A DNA stretch of 7,003 nucleotides from Planctomycetaceae bacterium (GCA_016795125.1 JAEUIG010000635.1:1-7003), one strand, 5' to 3'; positions 1 to 7,002 are shown, counted from the first letter of the stretch. Numbers and translations: made by a program. Notes: generated from the letters alone by a model not told the origin.

Positions 1-152
1 AGCCGAATCTGGTCAGCCTGACCGGGTGGTACCAGGATCACGGTGCAGACCGGGACCATCTCGTCCGCCTGGTCCGCAATTTCAACGGGTATGCTCCCGA
101 GTTCCGCGACGAGAGCAACCGGCTGTCCGCGACAGAGACTCCCCACTCATGA
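1..152 (+). CDS. hyhS: [NiFe]-hydrogenase small subunit, 3' end only (group 3b type)
   Basis: This is the C-terminal fragment of a gene that begins before the window. The reading frame starts at base 3, gives 49 residues and stops with TGA at 150-152. The fragment contains PNLVSLTGWYQDHG followed by a charged helix and NFNGYAPEFR. This resembles, from memory, the last helices of bacterial group 3b hydrogenase small (delta) subunits, where a short-helix segment ends in a 'PEFR'-like stretch. No cysteine lies in this part, so the Fe-S ligands expected in this subunit would be upstream. Its stop overlaps the large-subunit start in an ATGA, the usual small-then-large gene order. In the holoenzyme this subunit would relay electrons from the NiFe site toward the diaphorase subunits. 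The identification rests partly on context. The frame and the overlap are seen directly. Confidence 0.65.
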   Translation, partial: PNLVSLTGWYQDHGADRDHLVRLVRNFNGYAPEFRDESNRLSATETPHS

Positions 153-1486
153 GCGCCCAGCGCACATTCGAAGTCAAGGCCCTCACTCGCGTCGAAGGCG
201 AAGGGCGGCTGTACGTCCGCATGAACGGAGATACGGTTGAACACGTCGAGTTCAACATCTACGAACCGCCGCGGTTCTTCGAGAGCTTCCTGCGCGGGCG
301 CGAGATCCGGGAAGTCCCGGACATTACGGCGCGGATCTGCGGCATCTGTCCGGTCGCCTACCAGATGAGCGCCTGCCACGCGCTTGAGAAGGCGCTGGGC
401 ATCCAGACCACGCCCGAGATCCGGGCGCTGCGACGGTTGCTGTACTGCGGCGAGTGGATCGAAAGCCACGCCCTGCACATTCACCTGCTGCATGCGCCGG
501 ATTTTCTCGGATACGAAAGCGGCATCTCGATGGCGGCCGACCACCGCAAGGTGGTCGAGCGCGGCTTGCGGCTCAAGAAGGTCGGCAACGAGATCCTCGA
601 GGTGCTCGGCGGACGGGCCATTCATCCGATCAATGTGACCGTCGGCGGGTTCTATCGCGCTCCACGCGTCCGCGATCTGCGCGGGCTGCTTCCCGATCTG
701 GAGTGGGGACTGGAGGCGGCGATCGAAACGGTGCGGTTTGTCGCCGGCCTCGAGTTCCCGGATTTCGAACAGGACTACGAGTGCGTGTCGCTGCGTCACC
801 CGGATGAATACCCGATGAACGAGGGACGCATTGTGACGTCGAGCGGACTGGACATCCGCGTCGATCAGTTCGAACAGCACTTCGAAGAACGGCATGAGCC
901 GCAGAGCACCGCCCTGCACAGCGTGCTGCTGCCGGATGCGAGTTCCTACCTGGTCGGCCCACTGGCGCGGATCAACCTGTGTCACCAGCAACTGCCGCCG
1001 CAGGCGCGCAAGGCGCTGCACGAGAGCGGAATCGATTGGCCGTCGCGGAACATGTTCCAGAGCATCGTGGCGCGCGCAATTGAAGTCGTCGCGGCCTACG
1101 AAGAGGCGCTGCGGATTGTCGACGACTATCGCGCCGAGCCGGACGTCAGCCGCATCCCGTTCACTCCGCACGCCGGCGAGGGATGCCATGCCACGGAAGC
1201 GCCGCGCGGATTGATTTACCATCGCTACCGGATCGGCGACGATGGACTGATCGCTGAGGCGCGCATCACGCCGCCGACATCACAGAACCAGGGGCAGATC
1301 GAGGACGATCTGCGGCGGTTCGTCCCCGGCGTGCTGCAGTACGACGATCCGGAAGCGACGCGCCGCTGCGAACACCTGATTCGCAACTACGACCCGTGCA
1401 TCAGTTGCGCGACACACTTTCTGAAAATGACGATCGACCGCGGGACCGAGAATTCCACTGTGCCCCGAGGACCGAAGCATGGCTGA
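149..1486 (+). CDS. hyhL: [NiFe]-hydrogenase large (alpha) subunit, group 3b, precursor form
   Basis: Catalytic subunit (445 aa) of a cytoplasmic, probably NADP(H)-linked reversible hydrogenase. The N-terminal motif TRVEGEG (13-19) precedes the first metal-ligand pair, RICGIC (C64, C67). The second pair is DPCISCATH (C417, C420, H423). Other family blocks are EPPRFFESFLRGRE (39-52), GGFYRAP (166-172), YLVGPLARIN (267-276) and TEAPRG (349-354). The pattern of these blocks matches group 3b 'sulfhydrogenase' alpha subunits better than uptake (group 1) enzymes. The 22 residues after H423 are the expected tail removed by a maturation endopeptidase after nickel insertion. The start at 149 was chosen because it overlaps the upstream stop as ATGA and puts the conserved N-terminus at the right distance. 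The open frame continues upstream to base 26 and beyond, but that 41-residue extension overlaps the small-subunit gene and looks like non-coding translation. No clear Shine-Dalgarno sequence precedes 149. The end overlaps hypB by 8 nt. Confidence 0.95.
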   Translation: MSAQRTFEVKALTRVEGEGRLYVRMNGDTVEHVEFNIYEPPRFFESFLRGREIREVPDITARICGICPVAYQMSACHALEKALGIQTTPEIRALRRLLYCGEWIESHALHIHLLHAPDFLGYESGISMAADHRKVVERGLRLKKVGNEILEVLGGRAIHPINVTVGGFYRAPRVRDLRGLLPDLEWGLEAAIETVRFVAGLEFPDFEQDYECVSLRHPDEYPMNEGRIVTSSGLDIRVDQFEQHFEERHEPQSTALHSVLLPDASSYLVGPLARINLCHQQLPPQARKALHESGIDWPSRNMFQSIVARAIEVVAAYEEALRIVDDYRAEPDVSRIPFTPHAGEGCHATEAPRGLIYHRYRIGDDGLIAEARITPPTSQNQGQIEDDLRRFVPGVLQYDDPEATRRCEHLIRNYDPCISCATHFLKMTIDRGTENSTVPRGPKHG

Positions 1487-2168
1487 ACTGACCGTACCTG
1501 TTCAGCGGGACATCAAGGAAGAGCGCCGCCGCGCCGCCCGCGCATTCCGGGACGAGCGCACCCGCGCGGGGACGTTTGTTGTCCGTCTGATGTCGTCGCC
1601 CGGCGCCGGGAAGACGACGCTGTTGCAGAAGACGGCCCAGGTGCTCACTGAGCGATTCCGTGTCGGAATCCTGGTCGGCGACGTCGAAACCGAGCGTGAC
1701 GCCCAGCGATTGGCGCCGTATGCACCGTCGCTGCAGATCACCACCGGCGGCGCTTGCCACCTGGAACTGCCGCTGGTGCAGCGTGCCCTGCCGCAACTCA
1801 GTGAAACGGCCTTCGACTTTCTGTTCATTGAAGACGTTGGAAACCTGATTTGCCCGGCATCGCACGACCTCGGGGAACACTTGCGCGTCATCCTGCTCAG
1901 CACGACCGAAGGGGACGACAAGCCCGGCAAGTATCCCAAGGCCTTTCGCACCAGCCAGGTGGTGGTCCTCAGCAAGTCCGACCTGCTGCCGTATGTCCCG
2001 TTTTCGCTGGAGCGGGCCGAGGCTGATGCGCGACTTGTGCAGCCGGAGCTGCAGTTCTTTGTGGTGAGCGCGCTTGGCGGCGATGGGATCGGCGACTGGT
2101 GCGAGTTCCTGATTCGCCGGCGAGACGAATTGCTGGCCATCGATGCCTCTCAATCAAGCTGTCCCTGA
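1479..2168 (+). CDS. hypB: hydrogenase nickel incorporation GTPase HypB
   Basis: SIMIBI-class GTPase (229 aa) that, with HypA, drives nickel insertion into the large-subunit precursor after the Fe(CN)2CO group is in place. Visible motifs are the P-loop SSPGAGKTT (39-47), GDVETERDA (67-75), the metal site of the G-domain GGACHLE (C93, H94), EDVGNLICP with C125, TEGDDKP (143-149) and the guanine-specificity motif SKSD (165-168), a variant of NKxD. The G-domain cysteine-histidine-cysteine set that binds nickel or zinc in HypB is intact. The N-terminus is a short charged helix with neither the CxxCGC-type high-affinity nickel site nor a histidine-rich stretch, so a nickel-storage role is unlikely. 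The start is supported by GAGG at 1467-1470, 8 nt upstream. The ATG lies inside the end of the large-subunit gene, and the stop shares one base with the hypF start (TGATG). Confidence 0.97.
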   Translation: MAELTVPVQRDIKEERRRAARAFRDERTRAGTFVVRLMSSPGAGKTTLLQKTAQVLTERFRVGILVGDVETERDAQRLAPYAPSLQITTGGACHLELPLVQRALPQLSETAFDFLFIEDVGNLICPASHDLGEHLRVILLSTTEGDDKPGKYPKAFRTSQVVVLSKSDLLPYVPFSLERAEADARLVQPELQFFVVSALGGDGIGDWCEFLIRRRDELLAIDASQSSCP

Positions 2169-4450
2169 TGAGCGCGCCGTCCCTCGCTTCCGAACGAACC
2201 GCGCTGCGTCTGCAACTGGTCGGACGCGTGCAGGGGCTGGGAGTCCGGCCGGCGGTGGCACGACTGGCGCAGCGCTTGGAACTGGCCGGGAGCGTCCGGA
2301 ACACGCTGCAAGGACTGGAAATCGAGATCGAAGGAGCGGAAGCGGAAGTCGCGATGTTCCAGGCCCGACTGCTCGCCGCGCTGCCGAATGGCTGCTCGGT
2401 TCGTGAACACTCCGCGGAACTGATTCCGGTTCAGGACCGCATCGGGTTTGTGATTGAACGAGACGACTCTATCCGCCCGCTCACGACGTGCGTTCCTCCC
2501 GACATGGCGGTCTGCAGCGAGTGCCTGGCGGAATCGCGCAGTCCCAGTGATCGGCGGGCCGGATATGCGCTCATCAGCTGCGCAGCGTGCGGGCCGCGAT
2601 ACTCCGTTATCCGGACGATGCCTTACGAGCGGGGCGATACGTCGCTCGCAGAGTTTCCGCCATGCCCGGTCTGCACCGAGGAATACTCGTCTCCGGAGGA
2701 TCGGCGGTTTCATGCGCAGACCATCGCTTGTGCCGATTGCGGGCCGGAAATCCGGGCTGTCAACGCGGGCAGGCAGGTGATCGGCGCCCGCTGCGATGCG
2801 GTTGCGGCAGCGACGGCAGCGCTGCGCGACGGTTGGACTGTCGCGCTGCGCGGAGTCGGGGGCTACCAGTTGCTGTGCGACGCCACGAATGAGACGGCCG
2901 TTGCGCGGCTCCGCGCACGCAAGTCGCGGCCGGCGAAACCGCTGGCCCTGCTCGTCCCGAGCGTCGCGTGCGCCGAGCAGTTTGCATTCGTGGACAACGC
3001 CGAACGCCGGGAGCTGGTTTCTCCCGTGAATCCGATCGTGCTCCTGCGACGCAAGGGAACTGCGGCGCTGGCACAATCGATCCATCCGGGGCTGAACACC
3101 GTCGGAATCATGCTGCCGACGACTGCCCTGCACGATCAACTGGTGCATGGCTTCGGCGGTCCGCTGGTGTGCACGAGCGGCAACACGGAAGGCGATCCAC
3201 TCGAGTACGAGCCTGCGGCGGCCGAGCGGAATCTTGCCGGAATCGCGGACCTGTGGCTGCATCATGATCGGCCCATTGAGCGCCCGATCGACGACAGTGT
3301 CGTACGCGTGATCGCCGGCCGGCCGGTGACGATCCGCCTCGCGCGCGGTCTCGCTCCGCTGTCGCTTGAACTGCCGGCCGATCGCACGTTCATGGCACTC
3401 GGCGGCCATCAAAAGTCCGCCATTGCCTGGTGCAACGGACAGCAATGCGTGCTCGGCCCGCACATCGGGGATCTCGAAACTCTCAGTGCTCGCGAGCGGT
3501 TTGTCCAACACATCAGCAGCATCGAACAGCTGTACCGATTTGTGCCGGATGCGTATGCATGCGATCGGCATCCTGGGTACTTCACGAGCGAATGGGGAAT
3601 GAATGCGGGAGCGCCTTGCAGCGACGTGCCGCATCACCAGGCCCATGTCGCTGCGGGCATGCTGGAGCACGGGCTCCTCAATGAGCGCGTCCTCGGAGTC
3701 GCCTTCGATGGCACCGGCCTGGGGGCTGACGGGACCATCTGGGGCGGAGAGTTTCTACTCGCACAGCACGCATCGCGGATGGAACGTGTCGCGCACCTGC
3801 GACCATTCGTTCTGCCAGGCGGAGAGGCGGCGATCCGAGAGCCGTGGCGGGTCACAGTCAGCGTGCTGCAGCAGGCGATCGGTGCTGATGCAATTGCGAC
3901 GCACGGCTTGGGTCCTGTCGCGCGAGGTCGCATTGTGCCTCTCCTGCAACTGCTGGATCGCACGCAGTTGCACACCGTGACGACCAGCGCCGGCCGGTTG
4001 TTTGATGCCGCGGCCTGCCTGATCCTCGGCATCGCCGTCGCCCAGTTCGATGGCGAACCAGCGATGCGACTTGAGGACGCCGCCGATCCGGCGGATACGC
4101 AGCAGTACCCGTTCCCTTTGATCGCGGGAGAACCGCAGCAGCTCGACTGGCGGCCCTTGTTCGATGCACTGTACAACGATTGCCGGTCTCAGGTTTCGCC
4201 AGGCGCGATGGCGATGCGGTTTCACCGCGCGATCGCTGCAGGAATCGCGGCTGTGATTCGAGAATGGCCCGGCCTGCCGGTTGTTCTCGGGGGCGGCGTC
4301 TTTCAGAATCGATTGCTGTCCGAACTGGTCGTGGCGGAACTCAACGACGAGCGGCGACTCTGCCTGCCGGGAAACATTCCCCCGAATGACGGCGGACTGG
4401 CCGCCGGTCAACTGGCCATCGCGCTCGCCCGATATCCGAGCAGCACATAA
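2168..4450 (+). CDS. hypF: carbamoyltransferase HypF
   Basis: Makes the precursor of the cyanide ligands: it hydrolyses carbamoyl phosphate, forms carbamoyl-adenylate with ATP and passes the carbamoyl group to the HypE C-terminal cysteine. The 760 aa cover all expected domains. An acylphosphatase-like domain spans about 10-100, with VQGLGVRP at 21-28 (usually VQGVGFRP). A zinc-finger region has four CxxC pairs (C116/C119, C138/C141, C166/C169, C188/C191), with RRFHAQ at 179-184. A YrdC-like domain spans about 205-400, with RKSRPAKP at 251-258 and CTSGN at 335-339. A Kae1/TsaD-like domain runs from about 405 to the end, with the metal motif HHQAH (489-493), FDGTGLGADGTIWGGEF (513-529), TSAGRLFDA (606-614), GGGVFQNR (708-715) and PPNDGG (738-743). 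The length is usual for the family. The start at 2168 overlaps the hypB stop. The frame is open back to 2099, but those 23 codons lie within hypB and add nothing conserved. No Shine-Dalgarno sequence is visible, so translation probably depends on coupling to hypB. Confidence 0.98.
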   Translation: MSAPSLASERTALRLQLVGRVQGLGVRPAVARLAQRLELAGSVRNTLQGLEIEIEGAEAEVAMFQARLLAALPNGCSVREHSAELIPVQDRIGFVIERDDSIRPLTTCVPPDMAVCSECLAESRSPSDRRAGYALISCAACGPRYSVIRTMPYERGDTSLAEFPPCPVCTEEYSSPEDRRFHAQTIACADCGPEIRAVNAGRQVIGARCDAVAAATAALRDGWTVALRGVGGYQLLCDATNETAVARLRARKSRPAKPLALLVPSVACAEQFAFVDNAERRELVSPVNPIVLLRRKGTAALAQSIHPGLNTVGIMLPTTALHDQLVHGFGGPLVCTSGNTEGDPLEYEPAAAERNLAGIADLWLHHDRPIERPIDDSVVRVIAGRPVTIRLARGLAPLSLELPADRTFMALGGHQKSAIAWCNGQQCVLGPHIGDLETLSARERFVQHISSIEQLYRFVPDAYACDRHPGYFTSEWGMNAGAPCSDVPHHQAHVAAGMLEHGLLNERVLGVAFDGTGLGADGTIWGGEFLLAQHASRMERVAHLRPFVLPGGEAAIREPWRVTVSVLQQAIGADAIATHGLGPVARGRIVPLLQLLDRTQLHTVTTSAGRLFDAAACLILGIAVAQFDGEPAMRLEDAADPADTQQYPFPLIAGEPQQLDWRPLFDALYNDCRSQVSPGAMAMRFHRAIAAGIAAVIREWPGLPVVLGGGVFQNRLLSELVVAELNDERRLCLPGNIPPNDGGLAAGQLAIALARYPSST

Positions 4451-4455
4451 GGGAG
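4451..4455 (+). promoter_or_regulatory. Shine-Dalgarno site for hypC
   Basis: GGGAG lies directly after the hypF TAA stop and 9 nt before the hypC ATG. It sits in the only gap (14 nt) between genes in the cluster. The spacing is good, so ribosomes can start on hypC independently of hypF. Confidence 0.75.
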
Positions 4456-4464
4456 TGACGTTCG

Positions 4465-4725
4465 ATGTGCCTGGCTGTTCCCGGCAAGCTGGTACAGTGG
4501 CTCGAACGGCGGGCGCCGTTCTCGACGGCGGCGGTCGAGTTTGCGGGAGTGCGGCGCAGCATCAACATGGCGTGCGTGCCTGATGCGACCGAGGGGGATT
4601 ACGTTCTCGTGCACGCAGGCATTGCCATCAGCCGGATCGATGCGGCCGAGGCCCAACGCGTGCTGTCCACGTTCGCCCAACTCGGCCTCGACCAGGAGGC
4701 CAATGAAACGGGCGATCCGCCATGA
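4465..4725 (+). CDS. hypC: hydrogenase assembly chaperone HypC
   Basis: Small chaperone (86 aa) of the HypC/HupF/HybG family. It forms the complex with HypD on which the Fe(CN)2CO group is built, then carries this group to the large-subunit precursor. The protein opens with the diagnostic MCLAVPGKL. Cys2, exposed after methionine removal, is the residue that contacts the iron and the precursor. The middle has the expected small beta-barrel pattern (VEFAGVRRSINM, then GDYVLVHAGIAISRID at 44-59), followed by a helix and a short acidic tail. The length is typical. It starts 14 nt after hypF behind a good Shine-Dalgarno sequence, and its stop overlaps the hypD start as ATGA, so HypC and HypD are probably made in coupled amounts. 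Only one copy is present here, so it presumably serves the adjacent group 3b enzyme. Nothing unusual is seen. Confidence 0.97.
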   Translation: MCLAVPGKLVQWLERRAPFSTAAVEFAGVRRSINMACVPDATEGDYVLVHAGIAISRIDAAEAQRVLSTFAQLGLDQEANETGDPP

Positions 4726-5825
4726 AATTCGTCGACGAGTATCGTGATCCTGAGTTGTGCCTGCGCCTGGCCGACGAGATTCGGCGGATCGTGACCGAAC
4801 CGCGCACCATCATGGAAGTGTGCGGCGGGCAGACCCACGGCCTGCTCTGTCATGGAATCGACGAACAACTCGAAGGCGCTGTGAGACTCATCCACGGACC
4901 AGGTTGCCCGGTGTGCGTCACGCCGACGGAAGAGATCGACGTCGCAATCGAGCTCGCGCTGCGTCCCGGCGTCACGCTGGCGAGTTTCGGCGACATGCTG
5001 CGCGTGCCCGGGAGCCGCGAGAGCCTGCTGCAGGCCCGTGCTCGCGGGGGGGAGGTGCGGCTCGTATATTCGCCGCTGGATGCCGTGACGCTGGCCCGCA
5101 CCGCGCCCGATCGGGAAGTCGTGTTCTTCGCCGTCGGTTTCGAAACAACGAGCCCTGCGACAGCGCTCGCGGTGCAGCAGGCCCACGACCTTGGTCTCGA
5201 GAACTTTTCGCTGCTTGTCGCTCACGTCCGCGTGCTCCCGGCAATGGAGGCCATCATGCAGGCGGACGACTGCGGGGTTGAGGGGTTTCTGGCAGCAGGC
5301 CACGTCTGCACCGTCGATGGATTCAACGCGTACCATGGCTTCGTCGAGCGACATCGCGTGCCTGTCGTTGTGACCGGGTTTGAGCCGGCTGATCTGCTAG
5401 TCGGCATCCGCGAGTGCGTGCGGCAGATCGAAGCTGGACTGCCGGCCGTCACAAACTGTTACGAGCGCTGTGTACGGTCCGACGGCAACGAGCATGCGCG
5501 CCAGATCGTGGCCGACACGTTCGAAGTCTGCGACCAGGCGTGGCGTGGACTGGGAGTCGTGTCGGAAGGCGGACTCAGGCTTCGTGACCGCTGGGCTGCA
5601 TTCGATGCCAGGCGGCGCTTTTCACGTCGCGATGTGCTGCCGCTCCTGCCGAACCGGTGCCGCAGCGGCGAGGTCTTGACGGGCCGACTCAGGCCGACCG
5701 AATGTGAATGCTTCGGTGTCGAGTGCACGCCTGAAGTGCCGCTTGGCGCGCCCATGGTCTCCTCGGAAGGCGCGTGTGCTGCGTACTTTCGCTACGGGAG
5801 GACCGCAGAAGGCAAAATCCGATGA
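4722..5825 (+). CDS. hypD: hydrogenase formation Fe-S protein HypD
   Basis: Scaffold (367 aa) for assembling the Fe(CN)2CO unit together with HypC, receiving cyanide from HypE. The essential redox and iron-site cysteines are present: C34 in MEVCGGQTHG, and C62/C65 in HGPGCPVC. Other family blocks are FFAVGFETTSPATA (135-148), AHVRVLPAMEA (167-177), GHVCTVDGF (193-201) and VTGFEPADLL (217-226). The C-terminal cluster region has C313 (NRCRSGEVLTG), then C328, C330, C335 and C352. The position that in many HypD proteins reads G-x-C-M-V-S-S-E-G is here GAPMVSSEG, with proline 344. An extra cysteine two residues from C328 (CEC) may supply the missing cluster ligand. H-to-Q in CGGxTH is a common variant. 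The start overlaps the hypC stop as ATGA; no well-spaced Shine-Dalgarno sequence is seen, which fits coupling. The stop overlaps the hypE start in the same way. Confidence 0.97.
   Translation: MKFVDEYRDPELCLRLADEIRRIVTEPRTIMEVCGGQTHGLLCHGIDEQLEGAVRLIHGPGCPVCVTPTEEIDVAIELALRPGVTLASFGDMLRVPGSRESLLQARARGGEVRLVYSPLDAVTLARTAPDREVVFFAVGFETTSPATALAVQQAHDLGLENFSLLVAHVRVLPAMEAIMQADDCGVEGFLAAGHVCTVDGFNAYHGFVERHRVPVVVTGFEPADLLVGIRECVRQIEAGLPAVTNCYERCVRSDGNEHARQIVADTFEVCDQAWRGLGVVSEGGLRLRDRWAAFDARRRFSRRDVLPLLPNRCRSGEVLTGRLRPTECECFGVECTPEVPLGAPMVSSEGACAAYFRYGRTAEGKIR
5807..5812 (+). promoter_or_regulatory. Shine-Dalgarno-like site for hypE
   Basis: AGAAGG lies inside the end of hypD, 9 nt before the ATG at 5822. 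It supports 5822 as the hypE start over the earlier in-frame ATG at 5774, which overlaps hypD by 52 nt and would add 16 non-conserved residues. Confidence 0.6.
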
Positions 5826-6871
5826 GCACGCAGTGTGCCCCAGTCTGTGCACTTCCCAACGACGATGTCCCAGGAGCGATCTCGCTCGCGCATGGGGAAG
5901 GGGGCCGGCTGATGCGCGACCTGCTGCGCAGGCAGATCCTGCCGCTGCTGGGCAGTCCGTCCCGCGAACTGCAGGAGGATGCGGCGGTGCTCGCGCCGCT
6001 CGCCGGGCCGCCGGTGTTTACGACCGACAGTTTTGTCGTCTCTCCACGATTCTTTCCCGGCGGAGATCTGGGATCGCTGGCCATTCATGGGACGGTCAAT
6101 GACCTCGCCGTGGCCGGAGCCCGGCCGCGTTGGCTCAGTTGTTCCTTGATCCTGGAAGAGGGCTTTGATGTGGGCGAACTCCGCCGTCTGCTCGGGAGTG
6201 CCGCCAATGCCGCACGCATGTGTGGTGTGCACATCGTGACCGGCGATACGAAGGTGGTGCCGCGCGGCGCCGTTGACGGTCTATTTATCAACACGGCGGG
6301 CCTCGGCGAACTGGTGCTGCCGATGCCCGGGCCAGCCTCGATGGCGGTCGGCGATGAACTCCTGGTCAGCGGGCCCATCGGCCGTCACGGAATGGCCGTG
6401 CTTGCCGCCCGCGAGTCGCTGCAGTTCGAGCCAACGCTCGAATCGGACAGTGCGCCGCTGTACCCCGCTCTCGAAGCGCTGCGGCTCGCGGGGGTACCGG
6501 TCAAAGCGGCGCGGGACGCCACGCGCGGAGGAGTTTCCGCGGTCCTTCACGAATGGGCCGAGTCGTGCGCGCTGACACTCGCCATCAACGGGACGGACCT
6601 GCCGGTGACCGACAGCGTGCGCGGCGCATGCGAACTGCTTGGTCTCGATCCACTGCACGTCGCCTGCGAAGGGACGATGGTCATCGTCGTCCCATCGGGA
6701 ACCGCCGCGGCGGCGCTTTCCGCGATGCGGAGTGCCGCGGTTTCCGCAAGCGCCGCCCAGATCGGCGAAGTCATGTCTCGCCAGGTTGCCCCCGTGGTCG
6801 TGCGCCGTGCATTGCGGCGACTGGTGCCGCTCGATGAACCGGTCGGTGCGGCCTTGCCGCGTATCTGTTAA
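5822..6871 (+). CDS. hypE: carbamoyl dehydratase HypE
   Basis: PurM/ThiL-like ATPase (349 aa) that accepts the carbamoyl group from HypF on its C-terminal cysteine and dehydrates it with ATP to a thiocyanate, the cyanide donor for the iron held by HypC-HypD. The protein ends exactly in PRIC, so the acceptor residue C349 is intact. Family motifs run in order: AHGEGGRLM (23-31), TTDSFVVSPRFFPGGDLG (67-84), GTVNDLAVAGARP (90-102), VTGDTKVV (139-146), VSGPIGRHGM (182-191) and RDATRGGV (231-238). The first 18 residues, with C5 and C9, form a short variable lead before the conserved core. Many HypE proteins have a comparable lead. The start overlaps the hypD stop as ATGA. It is the last gene of the plus-strand run; no hypA follows in the window. 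Confidence 0.97.
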   Translation: MSTQCAPVCALPNDDVPGAISLAHGEGGRLMRDLLRRQILPLLGSPSRELQEDAAVLAPLAGPPVFTTDSFVVSPRFFPGGDLGSLAIHGTVNDLAVAGARPRWLSCSLILEEGFDVGELRRLLGSAANAARMCGVHIVTGDTKVVPRGAVDGLFINTAGLGELVLPMPGPASMAVGDELLVSGPIGRHGMAVLAARESLQFEPTLESDSAPLYPALEALRLAGVPVKAARDATRGGVSAVLHEWAESCALTLAINGTDLPVTDSVRGACELLGLDPLHVACEGTMVIVVPSGTAAAALSAMRSAAVSASAAQIGEVMSRQVAPVVVRRALRRLVPLDEPVGAALPRIC

Positions 6872-6885
6872 CGGGCTGCATGTCG

Positions 6886-7002
6886 TCACCTCGGGATGAC
6901 CATGTGCGATGTGCGAAAGCGCGCCAGATCGCACAGCAACGGGGCGTATCCGCACGCGCGACGCCTCACTGCCGCAATGATGAGGTCGCTTGCGGCGTTC
7001 CC
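6886..7002 (-). CDS. possible 3' end of an unidentified convergent gene
   Basis: On the minus strand a frame is open from the window edge to a TGA at 6888-6886, giving 38 residues that end in CDLARFRTSHMVIPR. It has a hydrophobic stretch (SDLIIAAV) and mostly G or C at third positions, which looks more protein-like than the other frames of this flank. It would converge on hypE, with 14 nt between the two stops. I do not recognise it. The pattern loosely recalls the last strand and helix of a universal-stress-type fold, but that is a guess. In GC-rich DNA an open frame of this size is common by chance. A competing frame on the plus strand (ATG at 6896 or 6902) is also open to the edge but is arginine-rich and looks like non-coding translation. 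Confidence 0.3.
   Translation of the reverse strand, partial: GNAASDLIIAAVRRRACGYAPLLCDLARFRTSHMVIPR
6903..6935. repeat. short inverted repeat with a tandem half-site downstream of hypE
   Basis: TGTGCGAT at 6903-6910 is perfectly complementary to ATCGCACA at 6928-6935, an 8-bp stem with a 17-nt loop. A second TGTGCGA starts at 6910, sharing one base with the first arm, and could pair with the same right arm (7 bp, 12-nt loop). No run of T follows on either side, so it is not a standard intrinsic terminator. It could be a weak 3' hairpin, a protein-binding site, or chance. It lies inside the possible minus-strand reading frame, which weakens any terminator role. Confidence 0.35.

Noticed and set aside
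26..148. Upstream extension of the large-subunit frame to the ATG at 26
   Set aside because: The added residues are Pro/Arg-rich, non-conserved and overlap the small-subunit tail read in another frame. The ATGA at 149 gives the expected N-terminus.
38..1222. A 394-residue open frame antisense to the large-subunit gene
   Set aside because: Its translation is rich in Arg, Ala and His with no recognisable domain. It mirrors a well-supported gene in GC-rich DNA, where long antisense frames arise from codon bias.
1974..1982. SKSD instead of NKxD in the HypB guanine-specificity motif as a possible loss of GTP specificity
   Set aside because: Ser or Thr at this first position occurs in HypB proteins as far as I recall, and Lys and Asp are kept, so it is not evidence for altered nucleotide use.
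2150..3670. A 506-residue open frame antisense to hypF, and similar long antisense frames over hypB and hypC-hypD
   Set aside because: hypF is intact with all family motifs in the plus strand. The antisense product shows no motif or domain pattern and is explained by high GC at third positions.
5774..5821. Earlier ATG for hypE
   Set aside because: It adds 16 residues overlapping conserved HypD codons. ATG 5822 has AGAAGG at 9 nt and the same ATGA overlap as other junctions.
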